Shown here one piece after another: positions 40,677 to 51,600 of a stretch of 64,000 nt of DNA. This stretch comes from Apostichopus japonicus (taxonomy: Eukaryota > Echinodermata > Holothuroidea > Aspidochirotida > Stichopodidae), in the NCBI RefSeq assembly GCF_037975245.1, contig NC_092579.1, positions 28,466,166-28,530,165 on the forward strand, written 5' to 3'. Every line of letters starts with the position of its first letter. The stretch's first letter is position 1. The position numbers and the translations under genes are program-made. The notes beneath the pieces are model-generated. The model was not told where the DNA came from, did not search any database, and saw only the letters and a list, made by a program, of their open reading frames with translations.

Positions 40677-40714
40677 TTACAACGTTTCGGGGATAAACCC
40701 TTTAACAATGTAAC
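40677..40714 (-). ncRNA. Degenerate hammerhead-like motif (PLE remnant)
   Basis: On the minus strand GTTAC (helix I side) is followed by a decayed core (TTGTTAAA). A GGG/CCC stem II with a TTTAT-type loop, CGAAAC, GTT and GTAA then follow, and GTAA pairs back to TTAC. The CGAAACGTT block and stem layout match the motif at 28056, but CUGANGA is not preserved, so the fold is probably inactive. It sits between a (TA)n tract and a segment (40735-40850) of higher complexity. Confidence 0.4.
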
Positions 40715-41122
40715 AAAAATACAACTAACAAGACACGTAGAAATACACAGTCTTTAAAGGCATTGAAGACTCGCCCCAAACCGCGTTCCGCGCTCTGAAA
40801 AAAAGTTAACTTTCCGTTGCTTGCAAGTGAAGTTTTCCATTGTCGCTACAAAATGCAGACAGTAATGAAACGTGATACCTTGTTATCTTTAGCTGGACCT
40901 GAGATGTCCATCGCTGTGTCGTTTGTACACTGTGCTGTGGGTATTGACCGCAGCTGTATGTACTGACTGTACACTAGTGTCTAATTACCGAAGGTAGCAA
41001 GCTGTGTGCGTATTTTCTGTAATCGATGGTGGTGTCTAACACTTCTGTTACACCTCATTCGAAACTAGGTCAGATTACCGGCATTAGACGTTTCCTTTTG
41101 CGCGAGTCTTCACACCCTTTAA

Positions 41123-41124
<2 letters not shown>
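40715..41124. other. Moderately GC-rich, higher-complexity segment
   Basis: AAAGGCATTGAAGACTCGCC, then CCAAACCGCGTTCCGCGCTC, stands out from the AT-rich background at about 40756-40796. It looks like part of a dispersed repeat or a promoter-like block. No open frame of note. Identity unknown. Confidence 0.4.

Positions 41125-41189
<65 letters not shown>
41125..41189. repeat. (TA)n microsatellite followed by GTGTATGTGTGTG
   Basis: About 32 TA units passing into a short TG-rich tail. Confidence 0.95.
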
Positions 41190-41190
<1 letters not shown>

Positions 41191-42207
41191 GTGTATGTGT
41201 GTGTGTGTTTGAGTATGTACATATATAGGTTAAACCCGAACTGAAGCAGCAATTTAACACATGATGGTGTTATAATGTGATATGTAACGTGATACTCAGT
41301 ATATTTTAGAACCTCGAGCACGATTTGGCTCAATCAAGACTGGGAAGGGAAACGTGCTGCTCGCCCAAACTTTTTGTATTTCTTTACATTTGAAATGAGG
41401 ACATATTATTCCACGTGACATATGCTAGAGTGGATACCATCGAAACCGATTTAGGTTTCCTTCTGTAAATTCGAATGCAATAACCAATTCAGAGAGAGAG
41501 AGAGAGATAGAAAGAAAGAAAGAAAAAAACAAATAGGAATTAAACGTCGGTTTTCAAAACAAGGACTAATCTAAATTGTGTGATCATCATGTACGAATTA
41601 AAGACTTCACAACTACGGAAGAATTCCCAATTGGATTGTGGCATTTTGACGTAACCTTTACAATCCTAAATACACACTAGGTAAGGAGAGATCTTTATCG
41701 TTACCGCGAGTATTTATTACTGTTAGACGAACATCCAGCTACTTCATGTAACTTGCCTCGGTAAAGTTGTTCTCGGATTTGTGGAGACTAAATCTTGTCG
41801 TCTTTCTCAGACGCTCTTAACAGATTTAAGTACCGGTCTGCAACTTCACCGTTCCAGTTCTAAATTACAAACATTGAAAGAGGACGAAGAAGTAGTAAAT
41901 GTCCTACAACGTGACAGGCATGGAGATCACATGTCGACCAATCGATAGTGCAGTGTGTAATAAACTTGTCGAATGTGAAAGTAATTTCGTCATCTAATAG
42001 CCCTGGTATACACTGTAATGCATGAATATTTATATCGTTATATTCATCAAGTTACACTATGCTTGCCATTTCAGTTGTATAAGCCTATTTAGTTGATTAA
42101 TCAGCAGATTAACTGCAATAACAGTGCTTTCCTGTTGTACTCGGACATGAATATTCATATGCCTAATCATCAAGATATCAGATGATTGGTTTAAAAGTTT
42201 GTAAGTT

Positions 42208-42209
<2 letters not shown>
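41190..42209. other. Non-coding stretch
   Basis: No supported gene. (GA)n and GAAA words at 41492-41526. No reverse transcriptase blocks of the PLE located downstream are recognisable here. Confidence 0.5.

Positions 42210-42298
<89 letters not shown>
42210..42298. repeat. (TA)n microsatellite abutting a PLE remnant
   Basis: About 44 TA units with one AGATA break. The recognisable Penelope-like coding sequence begins directly at its right end, so the (TA)n marks the 5' truncation point. Confidence 0.95.
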
Positions 42299-42301
<3 letters not shown>

Positions 42302-42814
42302 AGCACCGAATAAAGTTAGACAATTAATCAAATCGTATCGCACAGACATTGATGTTAAGTTAGTGTTACTTCTTTTCATATCCGTAATATGTTTTTCGTC
42401 AAAGATTTTATTCCTTTCAGCCTTAGACCTGCAGTATATTGGTATATTAATTCAACTGCACAATTTGTAATGTTAGCTATATAGGGGAAACCCATAGGCA
42501 ACTCGCTACACTGATTTATGAGCATCTTAAAACTGACAAGAATTCACATATTTACAAAACACTTAGATAAATCACACCATTGTAAGAAGCAAATGCGATC
42601 ACAACTATTTCAAAATTATTGACTCAGCTAGCACTAAGCTCCAGCTTAGGATCAAAGAAAGACTCCACATCATTAACTGGGAGAAGCTTAATCTGAACAA
42701 ACAGCTTAATAGCCCATTGGTCAGACTGTTAAATAAAACCTATTCTTACACCTTGTGTTATTGCTATACTAGCCATATAGTACCATTACTTGTTCACTAT
42801 GACTTTGTAACCTG
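42299..42814 (+). pseudogene. Penelope-like element C-terminus with GIY-YIG endonuclease (decayed)
   Basis: Piecewise translation gives a coherent PLE C-terminal region across several frameshifts. The pieces in order are PNKVRQLIKSYRTDIDVKL; then HIRNMFFVKDFIPFSLRPAV; FNCTICNVSYIGETHRQLA and IYEHLKTDKNSHIYK; KSHHCKKQ; DHNYFKIIDSASTKLQ, RIKERLHI and NWEKLNLNKQLNSPL; and a stop after HYDFVT near 42812. The Y-I-G-E-T block with the upstream C-x2-C and downstream Arg/His/Glu residues is the GIY-YIG nuclease of PLEs, which nicks DNA for target-primed reverse transcription. At least three frame changes and in-frame stops make it non-functional. The reverse transcriptase domain is absent, lost at the (TA)n boundary. 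Confidence 0.85.
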
Positions 42815-42980
42815 AATATGAAAGTAGTGACTTTCTAAACCTGTCGCTTTTCTTCAGTGTTTTTGTCAATAGATGTATTCGTTAAAGTATGTGGTGTTCT
42901 CTGTTTCTATAGTACCTATATACTACACTATGCCTGTTTGAGGGGTCCACTGCTACTTTTGTTTATGGTTTAATTTGCAG

Positions 42981-43067
42981 ACTCTGCACCTGTTTGTAGA
43001 TACTGGATTAAAAGAAAAGACCGCTTCCAGCAATTTGGAGCTAGACGACGACAACAAGAAGAAGAAG
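42981..43067 (+). CDS. Candidate internal coding exon (87 nt, phase 0-0), unrecognised
   Basis: Strong acceptor (TTTTGTTTATGGTTTAATTTGCAG) shown here only as consensus context: pyrimidine/T-rich, ending GCAG. It also has a perfect donor AAG|GTAAGA. The 29-codon frame reads TLHLFVDTGLKEKTASSNLE and ends in an acidic-basic tail DDDNKKKK. Length is a multiple of three and identical to the 7170-7256 candidate. The composition suggests a charged cytoplasmic linker. It starts about 170 bp after the PLE remnant, so it could instead be PLE-associated sequence, though no PLE protein has this tail to my knowledge. Confidence 0.42.
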
Positions 43068-43688
43068 GTAAGATATTTTTCCTTCATTGATCGTGCGTTA
43101 GAGTTCGTCATCGCCCATTTTCTCTATTGGTCACAGCTGTTTATAATTGGCGTCCTATCTTATCTATTCAAGACTAAACTTACTTGAGTTCTTGTATATT
43201 GCTAATTATCGTACGTAAAGCCCACGTCTTGCCTCAGAGCGTCTTATCAAATCCCAAATTCTTCTAGTATAACTAACAGAGTGTCACATGCCAAACAAAA
43301 CGAAAAAAAAAAGAAGATAAAAAACAAAAAGGAAAAAAAAACAAAAAAAAAAACAGGACGATTATTTCAAGGTTTCTCGTTTTCCATAAATATTATGTTT
43401 ACATTTCTTATCTCTATCTATAGGGTGACAAAAAGTTATTAACGATTGCGTAGAGGTAGCGATTCCATAAAGATAAAAATAATAGTAATAATAATAATAA
43501 TAGTCACGAACAATTGAAGTAAGGGAGGCCTAGTTTACGAAGTAGTGCGTTCCATGTCATGATCAGATGAATAGATAACATACCCGAAGAATTCTATCGA
43601 CGCTATATACCCCATCCCTAATATGTTCTTCAAAATTCTGAACACGTTTTGACTATGAATATGAAAATTAGAAAAATTTGGGTGTATG
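43068..43688. other. Non-coding stretch with A-rich tract and (AAT)n
   Basis: A-rich sequence at 43297-43354 and ATAATAATAATAATAAT at about 43484-43502. No supported gene. Confidence 0.5.
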
Positions 43689-43880
43689 AATGGGTATAGG
43701 TATATATGGAGGGTATAGGTATATGGAGGGTCGGTATGTAGGGTCGGTATGTAGGGTAGGTATGAAGGTTCGGTATGGAGGGTCGGTATGTAGGGTCGGT
43801 ATGAAAGGTCGGTATGGAGGGTAGGTATGAAGGTTCGGTATGGATGGTATGTATGGACGGTAAGGTATGGAGGGTTTCTA
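43689..43880. repeat. 13-bp minisatellite
   Basis: About 13 units of GGGTCGGTATGTA with GGGTAGGTATGAA and GGTTCGGTATGGA variants. The variants recur in an ordered way (two different triplets alternate), suggesting higher-order duplication. Proline/threonine/tyrosine-rich frames on the minus strand are by-products. Confidence 0.9.
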
Positions 43881-44585
43881 TGAAGGATGGGAAAGGGTGA
43901 GGCGGCAATCGGGGAGGGGGCACACTTTACCCAGTTACAATAAAAGTTCTTAACTTGAAAGATAACCCGAAAGAGGATACTAAGTGACCCTTTGAGCCAA
44001 CCGGCCACACGATTCATCGTTGCTCGGTCTTCCTAGGGTAATTTCCCGCAAGAATGTATACCAGCCTTACAACTGTTGAAGATTCTTTGACACAAATGGG
44101 GGTGGCGATGGGTAGGAAATGGGATGGGGTAGGGGAGGGGATTTACATCTGGAACAGGATATAACATGCGTTAACCAGCACTACGGATTAAGTCGAAGCC
44201 TCCTTGTTGGACTCGAATTTCCGTGTTTGAAATATTGCGTATATACACATACGTTAAAGAGATTCGCCAATTTCTTTCATCATATTAAATGATTAATGGA
44301 CTCAACGAAGTGTCTCGATATGGCTCGGCTATACAGCAACAAGTTTCACCAGATACGGTTGACTGCTAAGTGTAAACGCAAACATCACTACTCGCGCTGT
44401 GTCTTCATAAAAATAAATAAAAATGAAAAAAAAAAAAACCGAAGGAACGTAACAAACAACCATAACAAACGACCATGGCGGAACATATAGCCTATACGTA
44501 ATCTACAATATTTTATCATAATATTTCTTAAACGACGGTTGGAAGTAAATGAGTTTTCCACAAGTCATATCGTTGCCATGATGAT
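43881..44585. other. Non-coding stretch
   Basis: No supported gene. Short purine-rich runs at 43895-43922 and 44095-44140. Confidence 0.5.
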
Positions 44586-44776
44586 ATAAATAATAACAAT
44601 AGCAATAGCAATAATAATAATAAAAATAAAATAATAAAATAATAAAAAATAAAAATAATAATACTAATAATATATATATATAGCCTATATATATAGCCTA
44701 TATATATAGCCTATATATATAGCCTATATATATAGCCTATATATAGCCTATATATAGCCTATATATATATATATAA
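44586..44776. repeat. Compound AT-rich repeat: (AAT)n/(AAAAT)n then 13-bp AGCCTATATATAT array
   Basis: ATAATA and AAAATAAT words are followed by about seven units of AGCCTATATATAT (13 bp, later 11 bp AGCCTATATAT). A plain TA tract ends the array. Confidence 0.92.
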
Positions 44777-45720
44777 TTTATTTATATTTATATTATAAGT
44801 ATAGGACATAGTTGTCCATATATAATATACAAATTTGTAATGGAACGAACGATCGTGTACCGCATCTCTGTATGACATGAAGTTGGGAATTTAGAACTGT
44901 GTGTGTAGGCAGCCATTTTTTGGAGTGGAGTGGAGCGTGGGAAATATGTTAAGCTACTGTATGGATTTTTCTCTTAAAACATTTCGCATTGCAAAGGGAT
45001 TAAAAATGATCGTCTGTCAGTTAGGATGTGAGAACCAATTAGTAAGGTCAGAGAATGCCCGTTGTTCAGAGTGACGTCATATAACCACCAGAGACATTTA
45101 AATTGTAACTCATTTTCCCTCTTTACGGTAAAAGGTCAAATTGAATTGTTCTTTTGATTGAATCTTTGACTAATGTCGAGAAACAAAATTGGACCAATGT
45201 TGATGAACAGGCAGGTTGTACACTCGACATCTGTAAATGAAATGATTACATGTTGATGCGGTAGCCGAATATCTGTAACTAATGTTGTAGTAGCAGAGAG
45301 TGAACCTTATACAAGAATTTGTAATAAATTTTTAACATTTGCAAATTCAATGAAAGTATCTTATGGATAAGAAGTAAATAAGTATGTCTACTAAATAGAT
45401 GGCGGTATTGTGCATCATATTTGAAGATGACATTATGTGTAGTTTGTCAAACGTCGTCAAAATGCCACAGAAAAGTTATCATGTTGTGTGCTAAAACATA
45501 ATACCGTAAGTATAGAAACACTGTAAAGTTCTTGATATCACTTGTATTCAGTCAATTTGTGTGAAGTTGTTTGAAGAATGTGTAATAGTTTGCGTCCATA
45601 ACGTTCGTCAAAATACGGTTAGGAACTTGTGGAAGAGTGTAAACTATTTTGTCTCAATTCATGCTTCTATGTTGCTTAATATTTGGATAGTAATACGACC
45701 TTCAGAACCTAGTAACTCAC
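44777..45720. other. Non-coding stretch
   Basis: No supported gene. A plus-strand frame open from 45561 to 45986 (141 codons) overlaps the better-supported minus exon below. I do not recognise it. Confidence 0.45.
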
Positions 45721-45779
45721 TACCATATGAACAGTCCTCGTGGGCACAACACACCATATCGGCCCGCAGTTCCTCATCC
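45721..45779 (-). CDS. Candidate internal coding exon, Cys-rich, unrecognised
   Basis: On the minus strand a long pyrimidine tract (CAACTTTCTCTACTTTCTGG) ending in AACCAG precedes the exon. A GTGAGT donor follows; an alternative donor GTAGTG lies three bases earlier. The frame reads DEELRADMVCCAHEDCSYG. GC content is well above the local background. Both sites are close to consensus, making this one of the better exon candidates, but with 19 residues no family can be named. A longer plus-strand frame overlaps it. Confidence 0.38.
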
Positions 45780-47064
45780 CTGGTTAACCAGAAAGTAGAG
45801 AAAGTTGATATGTGTTCACGTGGGCTCATTGAACTCAGGGGATCCAATGTGCACTTGCCTCATTTGTTCAGCTGCGTCAGTTATATTGGTTACCTACGAA
45901 GGCTTAGAGAGAGGAAGCTTCCATCCGTCCACACCAACCCCCCTTCCCTCCCCAACCCCTATCTCCATCCCCTCCCCTGCCCCTGATAAAACCTCCACCA
46001 TAGAATGAAAGAGAAGAAGAAAATGAAAAGAATGTTGCAAATTCGGTTTGTAAAATATAACAGTTTTAAATGGAAACACTGAGACTGTGACCATGTGATC
46101 ACGACAGTGTTACGTCATTTGAAGTACGGCAGTCAGTGTTGATCACCCATCCAATGTTAACCATGGTCTTGTGCAGCATCTATTGCCTTTCGAATGGACT
46201 CCGATATAGAAACCAAAAATACGATATGCTTTTTAACCACATGATTTATATGTATATAATTAAGCTGGCTGAGTTATAACCTGACCCACTTTGAGTACAA
46301 GAAACAGGGTGGATGTAGCTGATGTATCGCTGTATCGGTTATTTTGTGCCCCTCTTGTAAACAAAACAACCTTATAGACCTCAAACAGATTTTTGCAGGT
46401 AGCGTGACTCACATGTATACATATATATGTAGGCTATATACATTCGCACAAAAGAAAACCGATAAAAGATGAACATTTTGAGGCTAAAAAAAAGAGAAAG
46501 GTTTAGCAAACAGGTTTTTCATTTGAGCATTTTCTTTTCAATATCCGGCGAACAGATTACACAGCGCGAGAGAGCACACAAACGACACAAAAGAAGCAAT
46601 ATGAGATTCGTTAAAAGAGTCTACATGGACCAGAAAGCAATTTTAAATGTCTTTGAAATGTTAACATGCACTTGACAGTTGAGGTTCCATATATTCCCAC
46701 TAATGAAGATATTGCATATACGCTTGACGCACGTTTGCTGCAATGATTTGAACACTCGAAGAACAAGACGAGCTCATTCGCTCTCTGTACTTTTTCTCCA
46801 TTATCCGAAGTATACATTGATATCATAAAAATTAAAGATCTAATTCACTTCATGGTATAAGTACTCATTAAGGATACAGATACAGATAAATGTCACTAGG
46901 CCGGTAGTCATTTATATTTCAGTCACAGTGTTGAGCCCTTATGTTCACGGTATATGGATATAATGTCACGATTTAAAAAAGTTGACTCTATAAGATTCAA
47001 CGTCGCTTTACCCCTTAATTGATGTAGACTCTGCTGATGTGCTTCTTCTGCATCATTGAATGAA

Positions 47065-47067
<3 letters not shown>
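45780..47067. other. Non-coding stretch
   Basis: No supported gene. A C-rich tract at 45938-45983. The rest is unremarkable AT-rich sequence. Confidence 0.5.
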
Positions 47068-47143
<76 letters not shown>

Positions 47144-47173
47144 ATATTATATATATATTATATATATATATAT
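47068..47173. repeat. (TA)n microsatellite
   Basis: Over 100 bp of TA with TTTATA and TATTATA breaks near the right end. It forms the left flank of the inverted-repeat element. Confidence 0.95.
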
Positions 47174-47470
47174 TCATGATATGTACCTTAGGTCGACAGT
47201 TTATGGTAAAAAAGTGTACCTTAGGTCAACAGTGTACCTTAGGTCAACAGTGTACCTTAGGTCGACATTTCAGTGTCGACCTAATGTTTTCATTTCCATT
47301 TTAATACACTTTTTTTTGTCGCAAATAGCTTTATAATGTTCTCCGTCCTCTAAAACGTTCATTTAAAAGTTTTGGTTAGGGTCGGTTCAGGGTTAGGGTT
47401 AGAAAAAAGGGTTAGGGTTAGATTAAATTTAGTGTGTAAGTCAATGTAACTGTCGACCTAAGGTATGATC
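47174..47470. mobile_element. MITE-like inverted-repeat element inside (TA)n, with 18-bp and TTAGGG-like internal repeats
   Basis: ACCTTAGGTCGACAGTT at 47185-47201 is the perfect 17-bp inverted match of 47448-47464. TA tracts flank both sides (47068-47173 and 47471-47492). Inside are three further units of GTGTACCTTAGGTCAACA (18 bp; 47214-47267), an opposite-strand GTCGACCTA at 47274-47282, and a telomere-like segment (47374-47424). About 300 bp, no coding frame. The terminal inverted repeats and TA flanks suggest a non-autonomous DNA transposon with TA target preference. Insertion into TA sequence would leave no distinctive duplication. Confidence 0.65.
47374..47424 (+). repeat. Interstitial telomere-like (TTAGGG) repeat
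   Basis: GGTTAGGGTCGGTTCAGGGTT, read as overlapping short words GGTTAGGG, CAGGGTTAGGGTTAG and AAGGGTTAGGGTTAG, gives five or six TTAGGG-like units with interruptions. It lies inside the inverted-repeat element, so it belongs to that element rather than a chromosome end. Confidence 0.75.
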
Positions 47471-47492
47471 CATATATATATATATATATATA

Positions 47493-48572
47493 AATGAAAA
47501 TCGTAAATATCTGTCTCTTACATTTGAAACGTTTATCGCCGCCTTACCTCCTTTAACACGGTGAATCCCATTCTGTGTTTTTCATCAAACATTTTAGGAA
47601 TAAACACATTTCACCGTTTTCTGGTCACTCCTATTCGTGAGTACAGTTTGATTTCATATTTGCTGGTCAAAAAAAAATTGAGTCATACTGCTATAATTTT
47701 TTACAAGTGGAATTTTATACCTCATTTGCATTATTTCGTGCTCAAGCCATTTAGTGCTTGTAACGGGATATGCCTATTGCATATTCATTGATTTAGTTTT
47801 GAACTACAAATGCCTTTGACAGACTTGTCTATATATGAAGTTCTAGAGAACAAATTCACGCAATGAATAATCCGTTGATTTCGGCCTAAGTCAGACAGAA
47901 GTATAGGTTGGTTGTAGAAAACTTTTTTTCAGGAATCTTTATTCACTCCAATTTGGCCAATTTATTTGTTTGAAAGTATCTTTTAATCTTTTTAATCTTT
48001 CATGCATTATTTAACACAATTTGCATATTTTAGTACTTATTAAAAAAAAACAGTAGGCATATGCAACGTGGACAGCTAATTCTGTCGTCCGGTTACGAAT
48101 TTTCAATTTTGCTTGACCCGAACTGTATAATCTTTAGCATCGAAGAATAAAAAGCTAAAACGCTTCGCGATGTTAAGAGCATCTGAAACGAAAATCTCTC
48201 TGATTTTTGCTTTGGAGTTTTGGATTTATCCTCCCGTTTACATAAATTGTATCAATGGTCTTGAACTAACAGATTCCGCTCAAAATGAGACTGTTCACCG
48301 TGTGTAGAGTGAGAGCCGCTTAAGTAATTAGAAAATGTGCCCAGCATCGCTGGTGCGTTGAAGCTGTATCATTACGCAAAGTGGTGAAATGATTCAATGA
48401 TACTGTTTCAAAAATCAAACTTGATGTTTGGCTGTACCGCTGAATCAATTTTTAGCCATTTCTGTTTACGTCTGTGGATTAAAATCGTGTTCGCCAAGTT
48501 GTTTAATATTTAGTATTCTCGTGACACGACATCTATTCAGTGTATACAAGAGCAGCTTTATCTGTAAATTAC

Positions 48573-48573
<1 letters not shown>
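47493..48573. other. Non-coding stretch
   Basis: Nothing recognisable beyond short A-runs. Confidence 0.5.

Positions 48574-48668
<95 letters not shown>
48574..48668. repeat. (TA)n microsatellite
   Basis: About 47 uninterrupted TA units, then ATAATATAACATAATATAAA-type words. Confidence 0.95.
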
Positions 48669-48670
<2 letters not shown>

Positions 48671-51600
48671 CATGTATAATATAACATAATATAAAATAAT
48701 AATAAATATAATACATAACATGAAAACTATGCATTCTGAGGTTTCCTACAAAAAAAAACCGTCTCGGCGATCTTACATTTTGACGTACACAAGTTACGCA
48801 CTTTCATCAGAATTTAAGGAACACATTTGATCTTTTCCCCCAAGGATCTTTTTACTCTTCGTGCATCTCAATGGCGGCACTTGACCGTCTTATGCCAAGC
48901 ATCAAACCATCATCGAATTTTAGCCTGAAACGACAAGGTGATGAAGGTATATATTACCAAAAAATGAAATAATAGAATTTTTAGTGGTTCAATACCGGCT
49001 CAGGTTGCCAGAGGAATGTCACGAAAAAGGGGTAATAATATTGTTATATCCACCCTGCCAAAATGACATACAGAATTAACCATGAGGAGAAGAAGAAGAA
49101 GACGCTACGAGGCCTTTGTATCTTTTCTTGATGAAAGTATGCTAATTAGGGAAGCAAGAGGTGGAGAATGGTAAAGACCAACCTAAGACCACCGTTTCCT
49201 GTACATGGCTGGGAAGTACTTAACTTGTCAAGCGTGGGCGCCGTGGCCTTGTTGACATGTTTCGCTGGGAGCATTAAACAGACTCAACTAATTCACGAGA
49301 AGGAAAAAGAAGAGAAAAAGGATAACAAGAAAGAAAGAGAAATAGGAAAGAAAGGAAACATGCTTAGAAGTAAAACATTGATTGGGGATAATACTGATAC
49401 AGTTTATGTATCATTACGTGTTTTGCCGAAGGTTAGACTATAAGGGTATATATTATGCGTTATGTTTTTTAACTGGGGGGCTAGATCAATGACATACTTT
49501 ATAAAAAGGAATTGAGGGGGGGGGGGGGGAGGTAAGAGAAGGAAAACAGGGGAACGAAGAACGAAATGTGAGGACAAGACGTAAATGATAACCTTGACTT
49601 TTCAACAGACGGATACAAGCCGTTAAGCCAACTTTTTGGGGTATGCGATGTCATGGCCAGGTATGTGGCTTACGTTTGAACGGCAATTGGGCAAATTTGC
49701 GTTTCGAGTTGGTTGCCAGAATTCTACGCTCAGGGAAGAAAGTAGTAGTGGTAGTGTGTGAGGGGTGAGGGGGGGGGGTGAGCGATGGTGCATACAGCAA
49801 ACACGTAACAGCTTGGCCTACCACACTTCCTTTTCAAAGGTAATAAATAGCCTTGCCTGTACTTATCATGGAGTGTCACTGTCAAATATTTTTAGTCGTA
49901 ATTTAAGATTTTCACTAACGGCCAAATGATTTTCAGATGAAAAAGGGAGAAAAATCTTCATATGAATCTCCAGGGCGTTAAAAACCTGGTTGGGTACTGC
50001 GGGACACTTACGTCACCGGGTCTGTTTATGATGTATCAAAGTCTTCATGTTTTATCAAGTTACGGTATATTTTGAAACTGACAATATTCTCCATCACACT
50101 TTCTTTCAGGACCCTTAATTGACCTCGGGTCCTGGTTGTGCCCCCTTGACCCCCCCCCTTCCGGCCGCTGTTTCGCCATGTATGTGAATCGAAACGAGCA
50201 GTGTTGAGGTACGGTACCTATAATTGAGATGTTGAATATGTTTAAACAAAGTTTCATACAACTCTCTACCCGTGATTCAAATTGCACTCTTCCATGTGTA
50301 TGTATATAGCCTGACATGTTAAACAGGGCTTTGCAATGGCTTATAATAAAAAGAACAGCAATAAATTACACACAATGACGTCATTCGCTTACCCCCTTAG
50401 GTGTTATTAATTTATTTGGTTAGTATAAATCAATCGTGTGGAAGAGAAATCACAGGAACGTTCCTTTAAACATGACATTCTATATATATAAATATATACG
50501 TCAGATAAGGCATGCCTTATACATTAAACTCTGTTTACTTCACGGCAGATTTTGTCCACTCATCTACAGGGCCTTAGACTTACTTACGTTCCCGAAGTCA
50601 CTGCCAATTAGCCCTCACATCTTGTTTAATCGTTTAATCCCTCAATTTCCCCACTTCTGAATCTTTAGAAATGTCCACGGCTTAAGTTGCTGATCTCATT
50701 GAAGGTTGATATAAAGCTGTTTGGAAAAGCCTTTTTCAAACACTTATTTCGAATCGTGTGCGTATAACCTTTAAACATCTTTTCCTCTGGAATTTGAATT
50801 ATTCTTTCAAAAAAAAATATATTACTCTTTACCGATATCCACATAAATCATCGAGGTTTAACTATAAAACACAAACTATAGGAGGCTAAATTATTTTGCT
50901 AAGGACTACGCGGATATATAGTAAACGTGCGTATGGGATAGATTATCTGTACCAGGTCAATCCATGCGGTTTCTTAATTACTGCAGGGTGATAATTAGGC
51001 ACAATATTATCATTGGACATGTTATGTTGTTCACCATAAGAAACACTGTCATCAGACCAAGTCTATTTTTCTTACCACTTATTAACGTTGTGAAAATGAT
51101 CCTTTGAACATCTAAGGCGCATCACTAAAAGTGGCTGGATTTCTAAGTTTAAAACAAAGAGACCATAAGGTCCCAGTTCGTCAGGTGCAACATAAACCTT
51201 AATGGGTAAACATAACACTTTATGTTCTCATATGACATGTTAACAATCTAAATTTGTCAGGGAGAAATGGGGGGGGGGGAGGGTGCGCGGGGTAAATGTT
51301 TATCCAAGGGTAATGTGTTGTTGCTATGAATTTGATCGACAATGTTTATGTTTGAGTCATTATAATTTAATTAACATTATCATTAAGTTTTGCAGAGAGG
51401 AGCTGATGTCGACGTTAATTTTAATCTTAAAGATACATTCCGTAGATTTTTTAGCTGAAAATATCGTAAAAACCACGGCGGGGGGGGGGGGGTTCCGCCA
51501 CAGGAGGCAACTTCAGCACCATCGAACAATGGTCTGACTCCTACCCCCTCCCCCATCTCCCCCTTACACCCATCCACACACCCACACATCCTCAAACACT

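Noticed and set aside
43535-44017. 160-codon minus frame rich in Pro, Tyr, Thr and His, the longest frame in the window
   Set aside because: Its centre is the 13-bp minisatellite, whose period gives a repeating peptide across three frames; no domain on either side.
45561-45986. 141-codon plus frame
   Set aside because: No recognisable domain, ends in a C-rich Pro tract and starts without an ATG; overlapping minus exon has better borders. Kept only as an alternative.
47374-47424. Telomere end or fusion site
   Set aside because: Only five or six imperfect TTAGGG-like units inside a small inverted-repeat element with ordinary DNA on both sides.
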